Source of the DNA: DATBHW01 sp046704085
Lineage (GTDB): Bacteria; Chloroflexota; Ktedonobacteria; Ktedonobacterales; DATBGS01
Reading direction: 5' to 3'
DNA: 23,836 bases
Assembly: GCA_046704085.1 (NCBI GenBank)
Contig: JBJKSJ010000074.1
Coordinates: forward strand, 1-23,836
Shown here in pieces: positions 7,766 through 14,793 of this stretch. Position 1 is the stretch's first letter, and each line of letters starts with the position of its first letter. Below the pieces are notes generated by a model that worked only from the letters and a program-made list of their open reading frames with translations, ran no database searches and was not told where the DNA came from. Position numbers and translations under genes: made by a program.

Positions 7766-8635
7766 ATGTTGATCACTACTGCCGCCCGAAAGCGCCCCCG
7801 TGCCTGGCTGCTCTGCGCCCCACTGCTGGTCCTTGCCAGCCTGCTGGCAGGGTGCAGCAGCAAACCGGCGGCGCCTGTTCACACCTTTGCGGGCACGCTC
7901 AGTGTCCTTCAGGTTCCGGCGCCCTACACGCTCCCAGGGAGCATTACGCTGGGGCCGGATGGCAATCTCTGGTTTCCGGCCATCGCCTATGGGAACTTTG
8001 GCAGCGCCAATCCCAGCGGGGCCATTGGCCGCCTGACTCCTGCGGGCGCCTTCACGATGTTTCCGCTGCCCAAGCCAAACAGCTATCCAGTGCAGATCAC
8101 CGTTGGGCCGGATGGCAACCTCTGGTTCACCGCCGAGCAGGGCAACGGGCAGATCATGCGCGGGGTGGATACTCCTCCCACGTTCCAGGCGCAGCAGGGG
8201 GAGATCGGCAAGATGACCCCGGCGGGCGCCTTCAGCCTGTTCCCACTCGCCGCAGCCCAGACAGCCCCCAGCGGCATCACCGCCGGACCCGATGGCAACC
8301 TCTGGTTTACGGAAGTTGCCACGATAGATGTCAGGATCTATACCTCGCTGGGCAAGATTGCACGCATTACCACCGCTGGCGCGATCAGCGAGTTTCCGCT
8401 CCCCACTCCCAATGATTACCCGCGCTACATCACCGCCGGGCCGGACGGCAATCTCTGGTTCACCATCCAGAGCAGCCAGGGCGACATCGGGGTAGGCAAG
8501 GTCGGGCGGATCACTCCGCAGGGAACGATCACCGTCTTTACCCCCGGCAACCTCTATACCGCCGGGGACATCACCAGCGGCGCCGATGGGACGCTCTGGC
8601 TCACCGACAACGACCAGATAGGCCATTTCGCCTGA
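7766..8635 (+). CDS. Beta-propeller lipoprotein, virginiamycin B lyase-like
   Basis: A membrane-anchored extracytoplasmic protein with the streptogramin-lyase (Vgb) type propeller fold. ATG 7766 has AAGGAG 9 nt upstream and starts a 289-residue protein. A positively charged N-terminus and hydrophobic segment lead to lipobox LAGC, Cys30. The rest consists of blade repeats: four copies of GPDGNLWF and a fifth degenerate GADGTLWL, each opening with IT. Similar propellers are abundant in soil bacteria and mostly lack lyase activity. Calling this an antibiotic-resistance enzyme would be unsafe, because I cannot identify the catalytic His/Glu set. The upstream in-frame extension to 7634 runs through the palindromic repeat and was rejected. 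The role is probably binding or sensing at the cell surface, by inference. Confidence 0.8.
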   Translation: MLITTAARKRPRAWLLCAPLLVLASLLAGCSSKPAAPVHTFAGTLSVLQVPAPYTLPGSITLGPDGNLWFPAIAYGNFGSANPSGAIGRLTPAGAFTMFPLPKPNSYPVQITVGPDGNLWFTAEQGNGQIMRGVDTPPTFQAQQGEIGKMTPAGAFSLFPLAAAQTAPSGITAGPDGNLWFTEVATIDVRIYTSLGKIARITTAGAISEFPLPTPNDYPRYITAGPDGNLWFTIQSSQGDIGVGKVGRITPQGTITVFTPGNLYTAGDITSGADGTLWLTDNDQIGHFA

Positions 8636-8721
8636 AACCAGGAGCGCCGTAACACATCGACGCCGCCAGCCGTCTCTACTATTCAGGAACCAGGGATGAA
8701 ATGTGACGATTGCCTTGGGTC

Positions 8722-8793
8722 TTCGTCCCAGCCTGCGCAGGCAGACTTCGCGTCCCCTTGGGGACTCCATGCGCGCGCTTTAGACGCCAGCCC
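8722..8793 (+). repeat. Two-hairpin palindromic repeat, intergenic copy 2
   Basis: Shares TTCGTCCCAGCC with copy 1, then a perfect palindrome GCCTGCGCAGGC (8731-8742), and ends in ACGCCAGCCC. An additional hairpin GTCCCCTTGGGGAC (8752-8765) occupies the middle. It ends about 18 nt before the start codon of the SecD-like lipoprotein, so it would be in the 5' leader of that mRNA. Confidence 0.65.
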
Positions 8794-8811
8794 ACTTCAC
8801 GAGGTGCATCG

Positions 8812-9564
8812 ATGCGAAAGAAGGCTTTACTACTTCTGGTGTGTGGTTTCTTGCTGCTCGTGGTGACGGCCTGCGGCAGCGCGCCCACGAACAACAGCAC
8901 GACCACACACCAGAACATCAGCCTGACAGGGGGCACGGAGATTCTCTTGCAGGCTTCCTGCGCTCTGAACCGCAGCCAGTGTACGTCCAATCAACTGGCG
9001 CAGATGGGCGCCGTCAGCAGCATCCTGGAACAGCGCATCCAGAGAGGGCTTGGCATCTCGCAGGCCGTCATCCATCTGGAGGGCAAAGACCAGATCGTGG
9101 TAGACCTCCCGCCACTGGCAAACAAGCAACAGGCCATATCGCTGCTGATGCAGATAGGCAAGCTGGAGTTCCTCAATACCGGCGCTCAATCCCTGCCCGT
9201 CGGGCAGGTCGTGCCGACTGGACAGTATCCGGTGGTCTTTACCGGCGCTCAGCTTGACCCCAACAGCATCGATGCGACGACAGACCAGCAAAGCGGCCAG
9301 CCGGTCATCCTCTTCGCGTTCAAGTCATCCTCGCAAAGCGCCTTTGCCACCTATACGCAGCAGAATATTGGTAACTACCTCACGCTCGCGCTGGACGGGA
9401 AGATCATCGAATCGGCGGTCATCCAGAGCGCGATCACCGGCCAGGGCGAGATTTCCGGCGGCAACATGACGCTGGCGTCGGCCCAGGAAACCGCCGTGCT
9501 GATGCGCTACGGCGCGTTGTCGGTGCCGCTGACGGTCATCAGCGAACAGACGATCAGTGGGTAG
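8812..9564 (+). CDS. Lipoprotein with a SecD-type periplasmic (P1 head) domain
   Basis: A 250-residue lipoprotein: MRKK, a hydrophobic core, and lipobox VTAC with Cys21. After a Thr/Asn-rich spacer the protein matches the first periplasmic domain of SecD. GGTEILLQA (40-48) corresponds to the start of that domain. ILEQRIQRGLGISQAVI (71-87) and DQIVVDLP (93-100) resemble the SecD P1 base. The second half (LTLALDGKIIESAVI, ITGQGEISGG, YGALSVPLTVISEQTISG) follows the P1 head and the segment that in SecD leads into the first transmembrane bundle. No transmembrane bundle follows; the gene stops exactly there. GAGGTG lies about 5-7 nt before ATG 8812. Function is unknown; a role in export or late folding of secreted proteins is inference. 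The last 11 bp overlap the convergent DUF402 gene. Confidence 0.8.
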   Translation: MRKKALLLLVCGFLLLVVTACGSAPTNNSTTTHQNISLTGGTEILLQASCALNRSQCTSNQLAQMGAVSSILEQRIQRGLGISQAVIHLEGKDQIVVDLPPLANKQQAISLLMQIGKLEFLNTGAQSLPVGQVVPTGQYPVVFTGAQLDPNSIDATTDQQSGQPVILFAFKSSSQSAFATYTQQNIGNYLTLALDGKIIESAVIQSAITGQGEISGGNMTLASAQETAVLMRYGALSVPLTVISEQTISG

Positions 9565-10114
9565 GGAAGAAGCTTCCGGGCACGTCTGCCGCGCTCAGCG
9601 TCTCTAAGTCGGTGCGCGGCAGGCGCTTCGGGATGACCGCAAAGGGGCCGATCCAGTCCTTCGCCTGCGCCTCAAGCCGCGCCATCTCCGCAAAGACCGT
9701 CGCGCGCGATTCCTCCACAATGGGATAGCGCATCGCGGCGCGCTCGAAGACTTCGTGATCTTTGGTAAAGACGCTGCGATCCGCGCGCATGACGACATCT
9801 ACGTAGAGATCAACGTAGGTCAGTTCGCGCGAGGCGCTGGTATAGGCAGGGCTTGGCAAGACCAGATCGCAATAGCACCCGGCAAAATGACCATCGGCGT
9901 CATAATTCGCGTGGATGGTATACCAGGCAGCAGGCCAGAAATACGTGATGGAATGCCTGGTGGAAATCCATGTCCCTGGCTTCCAGTGCATCTCCGTCCC
10001 TATCGGCGTCCAGATAGTGACGTACTGCTCGCTCAGCGGCAATTGATACCCGCTCCACATCCCCCATTGATCGCCATTGACGAGCATTTTATAGACATCG
10101 GCCTCCAGGAGCAT
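9554..10114 (-). CDS. DUF402 family protein
   Basis: A 186-residue cytoplasmic protein of the DUF402 (YgaC/Ntdp-like) family, some members of which hydrolyse nucleoside tri- and diphosphates. The core is WYTIHANYDADGHFAGCYCD (64-83), followed by a Tyr-Val-Asp-Leu-Tyr-Val-Asp segment (100-106) and FTKDHEVFERA, matching the conserved Trp-Tyr, Asp and late Asp/His-Glu positions. ATG 10114 has AGAGGA about 7-8 nt upstream. The gene converges on and overlaps the SecD-like lipoprotein gene by 11 bp, so the two cannot both have terminators beyond their stops. The precise substrate is not known, and DUF402 also includes RNA-associated proteins. The gene stands alone, with no operon partner on this strand. 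Confidence 0.8.
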   Translation of the reverse strand: MLLEADVYKMLVNGDQWGMWSGYQLPLSEQYVTIWTPIGTEMHWKPGTWISTRHSITYFWPAAWYTIHANYDADGHFAGCYCDLVLPSPAYTSASRELTYVDLYVDVVMRADRSVFTKDHEVFERAAMRYPIVEESRATVFAEMARLEAQAKDWIGPFAVIPKRLPRTDLETLSAADVPGSFFPTH

Positions 10115-10290
10115 GATACCGTCCTCTCGCTCTCTTCATGGAATAAGCGCGCTCATTGCCTGTTGTCGTCTGCATGTGGCCGTCTCCACAAGACCGAAGC
10201 AGGCGCACACCCGACAGTCTGAATCGAGCATGCGCCTTCAGCATATCACAAATGTACGTTAATGGACTTTGCAGCGGCTGCGTCGCCTCA

Positions 10291-10319
10291 TTGACATACG
10301 GCGCTTCAGAGGCTAGACT
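10291..10319 (+). promoter_or_regulatory. Sigma-A-type promoter of the 2-oxoacid dehydrogenase cluster
   Basis: Perfect TTGACA (10291-10296), 17-bp spacer, TAGACT (10314-10319, 4 of 6 matches). Transcription would start near 10326, about 64 nt before the GTG start codon of the E1-alpha gene. Confidence 0.6.
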
Positions 10320-10389
10320 GACAGAGAACCCATGCCTTTCATCCCTATGCGCTGCGCTGTCGCGGCGCCTGTACCAAGGGGGTTGCTCT

Positions 10390-11445
10390 GTGATTACCGC
10401 TGCGCAACAAGAAGCGCCGTTCCAGGTGCTTGACCCGGAGGGCCGCGTGGTTGGCCCCGTCCCCGATCTTTCTGATGAGCGCCTGCTGGCCTTTTTCCGC
10501 TGGATGTGGCTGGCGCGCAAACTCTCCGACAAGATCATCGCCCTCCAGCGCCAGGGCCGGGCGACAACGTTTGGCTCGCTCGTCGGCCAGGAGGCCGCCG
10601 CCGTCGGGCTGGCCGCGCCGCTCCGGCCAGAGGACTGGCTGGTCACATCCTATCGGGAGATTGCCTCGCATCTGGTCAAAGGCGTGCCGCTTGTCACCAA
10701 GCTGTTCTCCTTCCGCGGCTGCACCGCTCCTAACTATCCGGTTGAGACGCACTGCCTGCCCATCCAGATCGTCATCGGCACGCAACTCTTGCACGCAGTC
10801 GGCATCGCAATGGCCGCCAAGATCAAGGGCGACCCGATTGTCTCCGTCGGCGCGTGCGGCGATGGCGCCACCTCCGAGGGCGACTTCAACGAGGCACTCA
10901 ACTTCGCGGGCGTCTATCAAGCTCCGGTCGTGCTGGTCGTCCAGAATAACGGCTGGGCCATCAGCGTGCCGCGCCACAAACAGAGCGCCGCTCCGACCCT
11001 CGCGGCGCGCGGCGCGGGCTTCGGCGTCCCCTCGCGCCTGGTCGATGGCAACGACATCCTGGCAATGTACAGCGCGATGGCCGAGTCGGTGGACCGCGCC
11101 CGCGCGGGCGACGGCCCGACACTGATCGAGGCGATCACCTATCGCATGGGCGCGCACACCACCGCCGACGACCCGACGCGCTACCGCGACCCCGCCGAGG
11201 TCGAAGCCTGGAAGGCCAAAGACCCGATCCTGCGCTTCAAGCGTTATCTGGCCGGACGCAAGCTGATGGACGGCAAGCAGGAGGCCGCGCTGATCGAAGA
11301 GATCGAGGCAGAGATCAACGCCGCCGTCGAGGTCGCCGAGGCGATGCCCATGCCCTCGCCCGAAGCGATGTTCGATTGGGCCTACGCCAACCCCTTCCCG
11401 CGCCTGGCCGAAGAGCGCGAGACGCTGCGCCATTACCTGGGATAA
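10390..11445 (+). CDS. pdhA: 2-oxoacid dehydrogenase E1 component, alpha subunit
   Basis: This is the thiamine-diphosphate-dependent decarboxylase subunit of a pyruvate or branched-chain 2-oxoacid dehydrogenase complex. The GTG start at 10390 has AGGGGG about 7 nt upstream and gives 351 residues. An in-frame ATG at 10156 would add 78 residues read through the promoter and was rejected. The ThDP motif runs from GDG (157-159) to NN (186-187). LQRQGRATTF (52-61), the region around THCLPIQIVIGTQ, and the loop YRMGAHTTADDPTRYR with His256 are diagnostic of E1-alpha. Sequence alone does not settle pyruvate versus branched-chain substrate; NFAGVYQAPVVLVVQNN is found in both. First gene of the E1-alpha/E1-beta/E2 operon. 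Confidence 0.92.
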   Translation: MITAAQQEAPFQVLDPEGRVVGPVPDLSDERLLAFFRWMWLARKLSDKIIALQRQGRATTFGSLVGQEAAAVGLAAPLRPEDWLVTSYREIASHLVKGVPLVTKLFSFRGCTAPNYPVETHCLPIQIVIGTQLLHAVGIAMAAKIKGDPIVSVGACGDGATSEGDFNEALNFAGVYQAPVVLVVQNNGWAISVPRHKQSAAPTLAARGAGFGVPSRLVDGNDILAMYSAMAESVDRARAGDGPTLIEAITYRMGAHTTADDPTRYRDPAEVEAWKAKDPILRFKRYLAGRKLMDGKQEAALIEEIEAEINAAVEVAEAMPMPSPEAMFDWAYANPFPRLAEERETLRHYLG

Positions 11446-11468
11446 GCCGGCTGAGATACCGTGAATTA

Positions 11469-11551
11469 TTGGCTGCCCATCACCTGCCGGTATCCTGTAG
11501 ACGCCGTAAATTCTGTAAATTCTGTAAACTCTTGGCTGCCCATCACCCGCC
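11469..11551 (+). repeat. Direct repeats in the E1-alpha/E1-beta spacer
   Basis: A 20-bp sequence TTGGCTGCCCATCACCTGCC (11469-11488) recurs at 11532-11551 with one mismatch. Between them are three tandem 9-bp units: GTAAATTCT at 11506-11514 and 11515-11523, then GTAAACTCT at 11524-11532. The pattern suggests local slippage or duplication in the 124-nt spacer. No function is apparent. Confidence 0.75.
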
Positions 11552-11569
11552 AGTGACTGGAGAAGATAG

Positions 11570-12547
11570 ATGCAGTCCACAATGGTTGAGGCGCTGAATC
11601 AGGCGCTGGCGCTCGAACTGGAGCGCGATGAGCGGGTCGTCTTGCTGGGGCAGGATATTGGCCCCAACGGGGGCGTCTTCCGCGTCACCGAGCATCTGCA
11701 AGCGAAGTTTGGCGAGAAGCGCGTCTTCGATACGCCGCTCTCGGAATCGGCGATCATCGGCAGTTCAGTGGGCATGGCCGTCTACGGCCTGCGCCCGGTG
11801 GCCGAGATTCAATTCGCCGGCTTCCTCTTCCTGTGCATGAGCCAGCTTGTCACGCAGGCGGTGCGCATGCGCTTTCGCAGCGGCGGCGCGTTTAGTTGCC
11901 CGCTGGTCATTCGCTCGCCCTTTGGTGGAGGCGTGCGCACGCCAGAACTGCACCCCGACAGCGTGGAGGGCGTCTTCTTGCAGACGCCGGGCTTGAAAGT
12001 CGTGCTGCCGTCCAATCCCTACGACGCCAAGGGTCTGCTAGCCGCCGCCATCGACGACCCTGATCCCGTCCTCTTCCTGGAGCATATGAAACTCTATCGC
12101 TCCTTCCGCCAGGACGTGCCCGAAGAACGCTACACTATCCCCTTGGGCCAGGCCAACGTCGTGCGCGAGGGAACGGATGCCTCGGTCATCGCCTATGGCG
12201 CGATGGTCAACGTCGCCCTGGAAGCTGCAAAGCAGCTTGAGGCGCGGCGAGGCGCGAGCATCGAGGTCATTGATCTGCGCACCATCTGGCCGCTGGATGA
12301 GGCGGCGATCACCGCCTCTGTCGAGAAGACAGGCCGGGCAGTGATCGTCCACGAAGCGCCACGCGCGGGCGGCATCGGCGCGGAGATCACCGCCATCATC
12401 AACGAGCGCTGCCTGTATTCGCTGCTCAAGCCCGTCGAGCGCGTCACCGGCTATGACGTGCCCTATCCCGTGCCCGCGCACGAAGATCACTACGTCCCTA
12501 CCGTCGCCCGCGTGGCCGACGCGCTGGAGCGCGCCCTGGCAGAGTAA
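11570..12547 (+). CDS. pdhB: 2-oxoacid dehydrogenase E1 component, beta subunit
   Basis: This subunit pairs with E1-alpha to form the alpha2beta2 ThDP enzyme and supplies the rest of the active site. Its 325 residues match the family's usual length. The transketolase pyrimidine-binding domain covers about residues 3-175 (VFDTPLSESAIIGSSVGMA, then RMRFRSGG and FGGGVRTPELH). The C-terminal transketolase domain follows (GTDASVIAYGAMV, EVIDLRTIWPLD, VHEAPRAGGIGAEI, RVTGYDVPYP). ATG 11570 has GGAG 7 nt upstream. It lies 124 nt after E1-alpha and 177 nt before E2. Both spacers contain repeats but no clear terminator, so one transcript is likely. Confidence 0.94.
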   Translation: MQSTMVEALNQALALELERDERVVLLGQDIGPNGGVFRVTEHLQAKFGEKRVFDTPLSESAIIGSSVGMAVYGLRPVAEIQFAGFLFLCMSQLVTQAVRMRFRSGGAFSCPLVIRSPFGGGVRTPELHPDSVEGVFLQTPGLKVVLPSNPYDAKGLLAAAIDDPDPVLFLEHMKLYRSFRQDVPEERYTIPLGQANVVREGTDASVIAYGAMVNVALEAAKQLEARRGASIEVIDLRTIWPLDEAAITASVEKTGRAVIVHEAPRAGGIGAEITAIINERCLYSLLKPVERVTGYDVPYPVPAHEDHYVPTVARVADALERALAE

Positions 12548-12724
12548 TACTTGTACCGCCCGCTTCCAGCCGGCTGGGTGGTGCCGGGCGCTGTACCCCC
12601 GGCTTCCAGCCGGGCCGTCCTGGGGCTGGGCGGAGCCAAACAGTGTGCCAGCCTCCGTGCTGGCGCTCCACGCGGACGTTCCTGCAATGCAGCAGCTATT
12701 GAGAGAGCAACGGAGCCAGAAGCT
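12548..12724 (+). repeat. GC-rich palindromic repeat cluster between E1-beta and E2
   Basis: Two related units begin TGTACC at 12552 and TGTACC at 12592, 40 nt apart, and both contain GCTTCCAGCCGG. The first holds the perfect palindrome CCAGCCGGCTGG (12566-12577). The second holds CCGGCT-TCC-AGCCGG (12599-12613). A third hairpin is GCCAGC, 6 nt, GCTGGC (12647-12664). The first 58 codons of the open frame starting at 12551 are this repeat and are not part of E2. Confidence 0.7.
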
Positions 12725-14143
12725 ATGCTAGAATTCAAACTCCCCGACGTTGCCGAGGGCATTCACGAAGCCGAGATCCTGAACTGGAAGGTCAAACCAG
12801 GCGATCAGGTGAGGCTCGACCAGCCAATGGTGGAGATTCAGACCGACAAATCTGTCGCCGAGATTGGCGCGCCCATCTCCGGCAAGGTCGTTGAGATTCT
12901 CGTCCAGCCGGGAACAGTCGCCCACGTCGGCGAGGTGCTGGTGACGCTGGAGCCGCAGGGCGCCCCCGCGAGCCAGAAGGCCGCAAGCGCGCCGGGTGGT
13001 GCGCCGTCAGGGGCAGGGGGAACCCACGCAGGCGGGTTTGCTGGCGGAACGCCCTTAGGCGCGTCTTCAGACGCCAGCGGGGCAGGGGGAACCCGCGCAG
13101 GCGGACTTGGTGGCGAAGCCCCTAGCCGCGACTTTAGTCGCCAGGGGGGGGGTGGCACGCCCGCAGCGTCGAATGAATTCGCCGCTGGCAGCAAGCGCCG
13201 CGCGCTGGCCGCGCCTGCCGCGCGCAAGATGGCCTTTGAGTTGGGCATCGACATCGATCAGGTATCCGGTTCTGGCCCCGGTGGGCGCGTCACAATGGAG
13301 GACGTGCGCCAATTCGCCGCACGCGCTCAGGCCGCGCCAGAACCCGCCGCCTCGGCTAATGGGGCGAGCGGGGAACCCGCGCAGGCGGGTTTGCTGGCGC
13401 AGCCCTTAGGAGCGGTTTCAACCGCCAGCCCCGGCGGCGAGCAGCGCCAACCGCTGGTAGGGCTGCGTCGCCGCATCGCCGAGCGCATGGAGCTTGCCTG
13501 GCACACCATCCCCCACGCCACCGCCTTTGCCGAAGCCGACGGCGCGGCGCTGATGGCGCTGCGCGAGGAACTGAAGCCACACGCCGAGAAGCAAGGCATC
13601 CACCTGACCTATCTCCCCCTGCTCGTCAAGATCGTCGTACAGGTACTCAAAGAATACCCCATCTTCAACGCCAGCCTCGATGAAGAGCGCCGCGAGATTG
13701 TCTACAAGCGTTTCTATCACATCGGCCTGGCGACCGACACCCCCGATGGCTTGCTCATCTCCGTCGTGCGCGACGCCGACAGACGCACGCTGCTAGACCT
13801 GGCCCGCGAGATCAATCGGCTGACCGAGGCCGGGCGCTCGCGCAAGCTGACGCTTCAGGAATCAACCGGCAGCACGTTCACCCTGAACAACGTCGGCAGC
13901 TTCGGCGGCAGCAGCGGCATGGGCGTGCCCATCATCAACCCGCCAGAGGCGGCGATTCTGGCGGTCGGCGCGCTGCGCGAGCGGCCCGTCGCCCGGCAAG
14001 GCCAGATCATCGCCCGGCCCACCCTGCCGCTCTCGCTCTCCTTCGACCATCGTCTGATTGATGGCGCTGGCTCATCGGCCTTTCTGGCGCGCTTCCAGGA
14101 ACTGGTGGAACATCCATCGCTGCTGCTACTGAACAGCCAGTAG
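12725..14143 (+). CDS. pdhC: 2-oxoacid dehydrogenase E2 component, dihydrolipoamide acyltransferase
   Basis: This is the core of the complex: its lipoyl arm carries the acyl group from E1 and transfers it to CoA, then is reoxidised by E3. ATG 12725 has GGAG 9 nt upstream and gives 472 residues. The lipoyl domain is about 1-77, with the lipoylated Lys42 in TDKS. Linker 1 spans about 78-155. The E1/E3 peripheral-subunit-binding domain is at about 158-197 (ALAAPAARKMAFELG, SGSGPGGRVTMEDV). Linker 2 is about 198-238. The catalytic domain runs from about 239 to 472 and ends with active site DHRLIDG. The linkers are unusual. Instead of Ala/Pro repeats they are largely encoded by three 69-bp palindromic repeats (residues 96-118, 119-141, 213-235), rich in Gly, Ala and Ser. 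Acyl specificity is not certain. Confidence 0.93.
   Translation: MLEFKLPDVAEGIHEAEILNWKVKPGDQVRLDQPMVEIQTDKSVAEIGAPISGKVVEILVQPGTVAHVGEVLVTLEPQGAPASQKAASAPGGAPSGAGGTHAGGFAGGTPLGASSDASGAGGTRAGGLGGEAPSRDFSRQGGGGTPAASNEFAAGSKRRALAAPAARKMAFELGIDIDQVSGSGPGGRVTMEDVRQFAARAQAAPEPAASANGASGEPAQAGLLAQPLGAVSTASPGGEQRQPLVGLRRRIAERMELAWHTIPHATAFAEADGAALMALREELKPHAEKQGIHLTYLPLLVKIVVQVLKEYPIFNASLDEERREIVYKRFYHIGLATDTPDGLLISVVRDADRRTLLDLAREINRLTEAGRSRKLTLQESTGSTFTLNNVGSFGGSSGMGVPIINPPEAAILAVGALRERPVARQGQIIARPTLPLSLSFDHRLIDGAGSSAFLARFQELVEHPSLLLLNSQ
13010..13078 (+). repeat. In-frame palindromic repeat A in the E2 gene
   Basis: A 69-bp unit (23 codons, E2 residues 96-118) related to the intergenic repeats. 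The first near-hairpin is CCCACGCAGGCGGG (13023-13036) and the second GCGTCTTCAGACGC (13061-13074), ending in CGCCAGC. It is followed immediately by repeat B with the same 69-bp period, and translates to a Gly/Ala/Ser-rich linker. Confidence 0.75.
13079..13147 (+). repeat. In-frame palindromic repeat B in the E2 gene
   Basis: A 69-bp unit in direct tandem with A (E2 residues 119-141). It shares GGCAGGGGGAACCC and GCGCAGGCGG with its relatives. The second hairpin GCGACTTTAGTCGC (13128-13141) is a perfect palindrome with a different stem sequence but the same place and shape as in A and C. Confidence 0.75.
13361..13429 (+). repeat. In-frame palindromic repeat C in the E2 gene
   Basis: A 69-bp unit in linker 2 (E2 residues 213-235). 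The first hairpin is CCCGCGCAGGCGGG (13376-13389) and the second GCGGTTTCAACCGC (13412-13425). Its CCCTTAGG core and CGCCAGC end are in the same reading frame as in repeat A. The first part is shifted by one base relative to A, so the encoded peptides differ there. Confidence 0.75.
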
Positions 14144-14158
14144 CAAGAGGGATCACTG

Positions 14159-14761
14159 ATGAGCGAGCAGCCCCTGAGCGCCAACCCAGAGTATCTGTTT
14201 CATTATCAGCGCCTGCGTCGCGACCGCGCTCTGATGCGCAGACGTGCATATATGCTGCTGATCGCCGCTGGCGTGCTGCTCACCTTCACAGTTTTTTGGG
14301 CCATCACGGTTTCTTCAAATCGAACTCTTGGCCCTGGCCTCTACATATCCTTCATTGGCTTCGCCGTGCTGCTCATAGGCAATGGGCTGGTGGCGCTCAT
14401 GCGGAGCCGCCAGCCGATCAAGGATGGCGAGGTGGCTCGCCAACGGCAGGAGGAGCGCAGACAGCTTTTCCAGTTTGCACAAGGTCGCTTCGCCTGGCGT
14501 TATTGGCTGACTGTCGCCATTCAGTTCCTCATCGGGATACTCTTCCTCTGGTTCAGCATTGAGATAGTATGGTCGCTCGTAACGAACCCACGCACCCTGG
14601 CGGTGGTGGACATACTTCTCGGCTTCGCTTTCCTCCTGATTGTACGGTACTCACTGTCTCAGGCGATACGAGGCGTGCGCATGCTGCGGCGGCTGACCAA
14701 ACTCAGCAGCCAGGAACTTGCCGCCCGCCTCAGCCTGGGCGAAGTTACCGAAGGCGAGTAG
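14159..14761 (+). CDS. Four-helix membrane protein of unknown function
   Basis: A 200-residue protein I do not recognise. Four hydrophobic helices are predicted at about 30-52, 59-80, 115-138 and 146-166. They form two hairpins separated by a charged cytoplasmic stretch rich in Arg and Glu (82-113). N-terminal Arg clusters (19-29) suggest that both ends are inside the cell. ATG 14159 has GAGG about 8 nt upstream and lies 15 nt after the E2 stop, so it probably shares the dehydrogenase transcript. It converges on the sigma factor gene with only 32 nt between stops and no evident terminator. Nothing links it functionally to the complex except position. Confidence 0.75.
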   Translation: MSEQPLSANPEYLFHYQRLRRDRALMRRRAYMLLIAAGVLLTFTVFWAITVSSNRTLGPGLYISFIGFAVLLIGNGLVALMRSRQPIKDGEVARQRQEERRQLFQFAQGRFAWRYWLTVAIQFLIGILFLWFSIEIVWSLVTNPRTLAVVDILLGFAFLLIVRYSLSQAIRGVRMLRRLTKLSSQELAARLSLGEVTEGE

Positions 14762-14793
14762 CGCTGGCGTCCATCTCGTCTAAGTCTGGCTTC

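Noticed and set aside
7766..8635. Streptogramin resistance gene
   Set aside because: The fold matches, but the catalytic residues of virginiamycin B lyase could not be identified and the protein is a lipoprotein.
7523..8770. A 415-codon open frame on the minus strand opposite the propeller lipoprotein
   Set aside because: It has no recognisable domain or ribosome site. Its sequence is an antisense reading of the repeated GPDGNLWF blades, which have a lipobox and proper start on the plus strand.
12551..12724. An N-terminal extension of 58 codons for E2
   Set aside because: It is palindromic repeat sequence. The lipoyl domain starts directly at the ATG at 12725, which has its own ribosome site.
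13010..13429. CRISPR-like array in the E2 gene
   Set aside because: There are only three units, two directly adjacent without spacers, all in frame inside a protein linker, and no cas genes.
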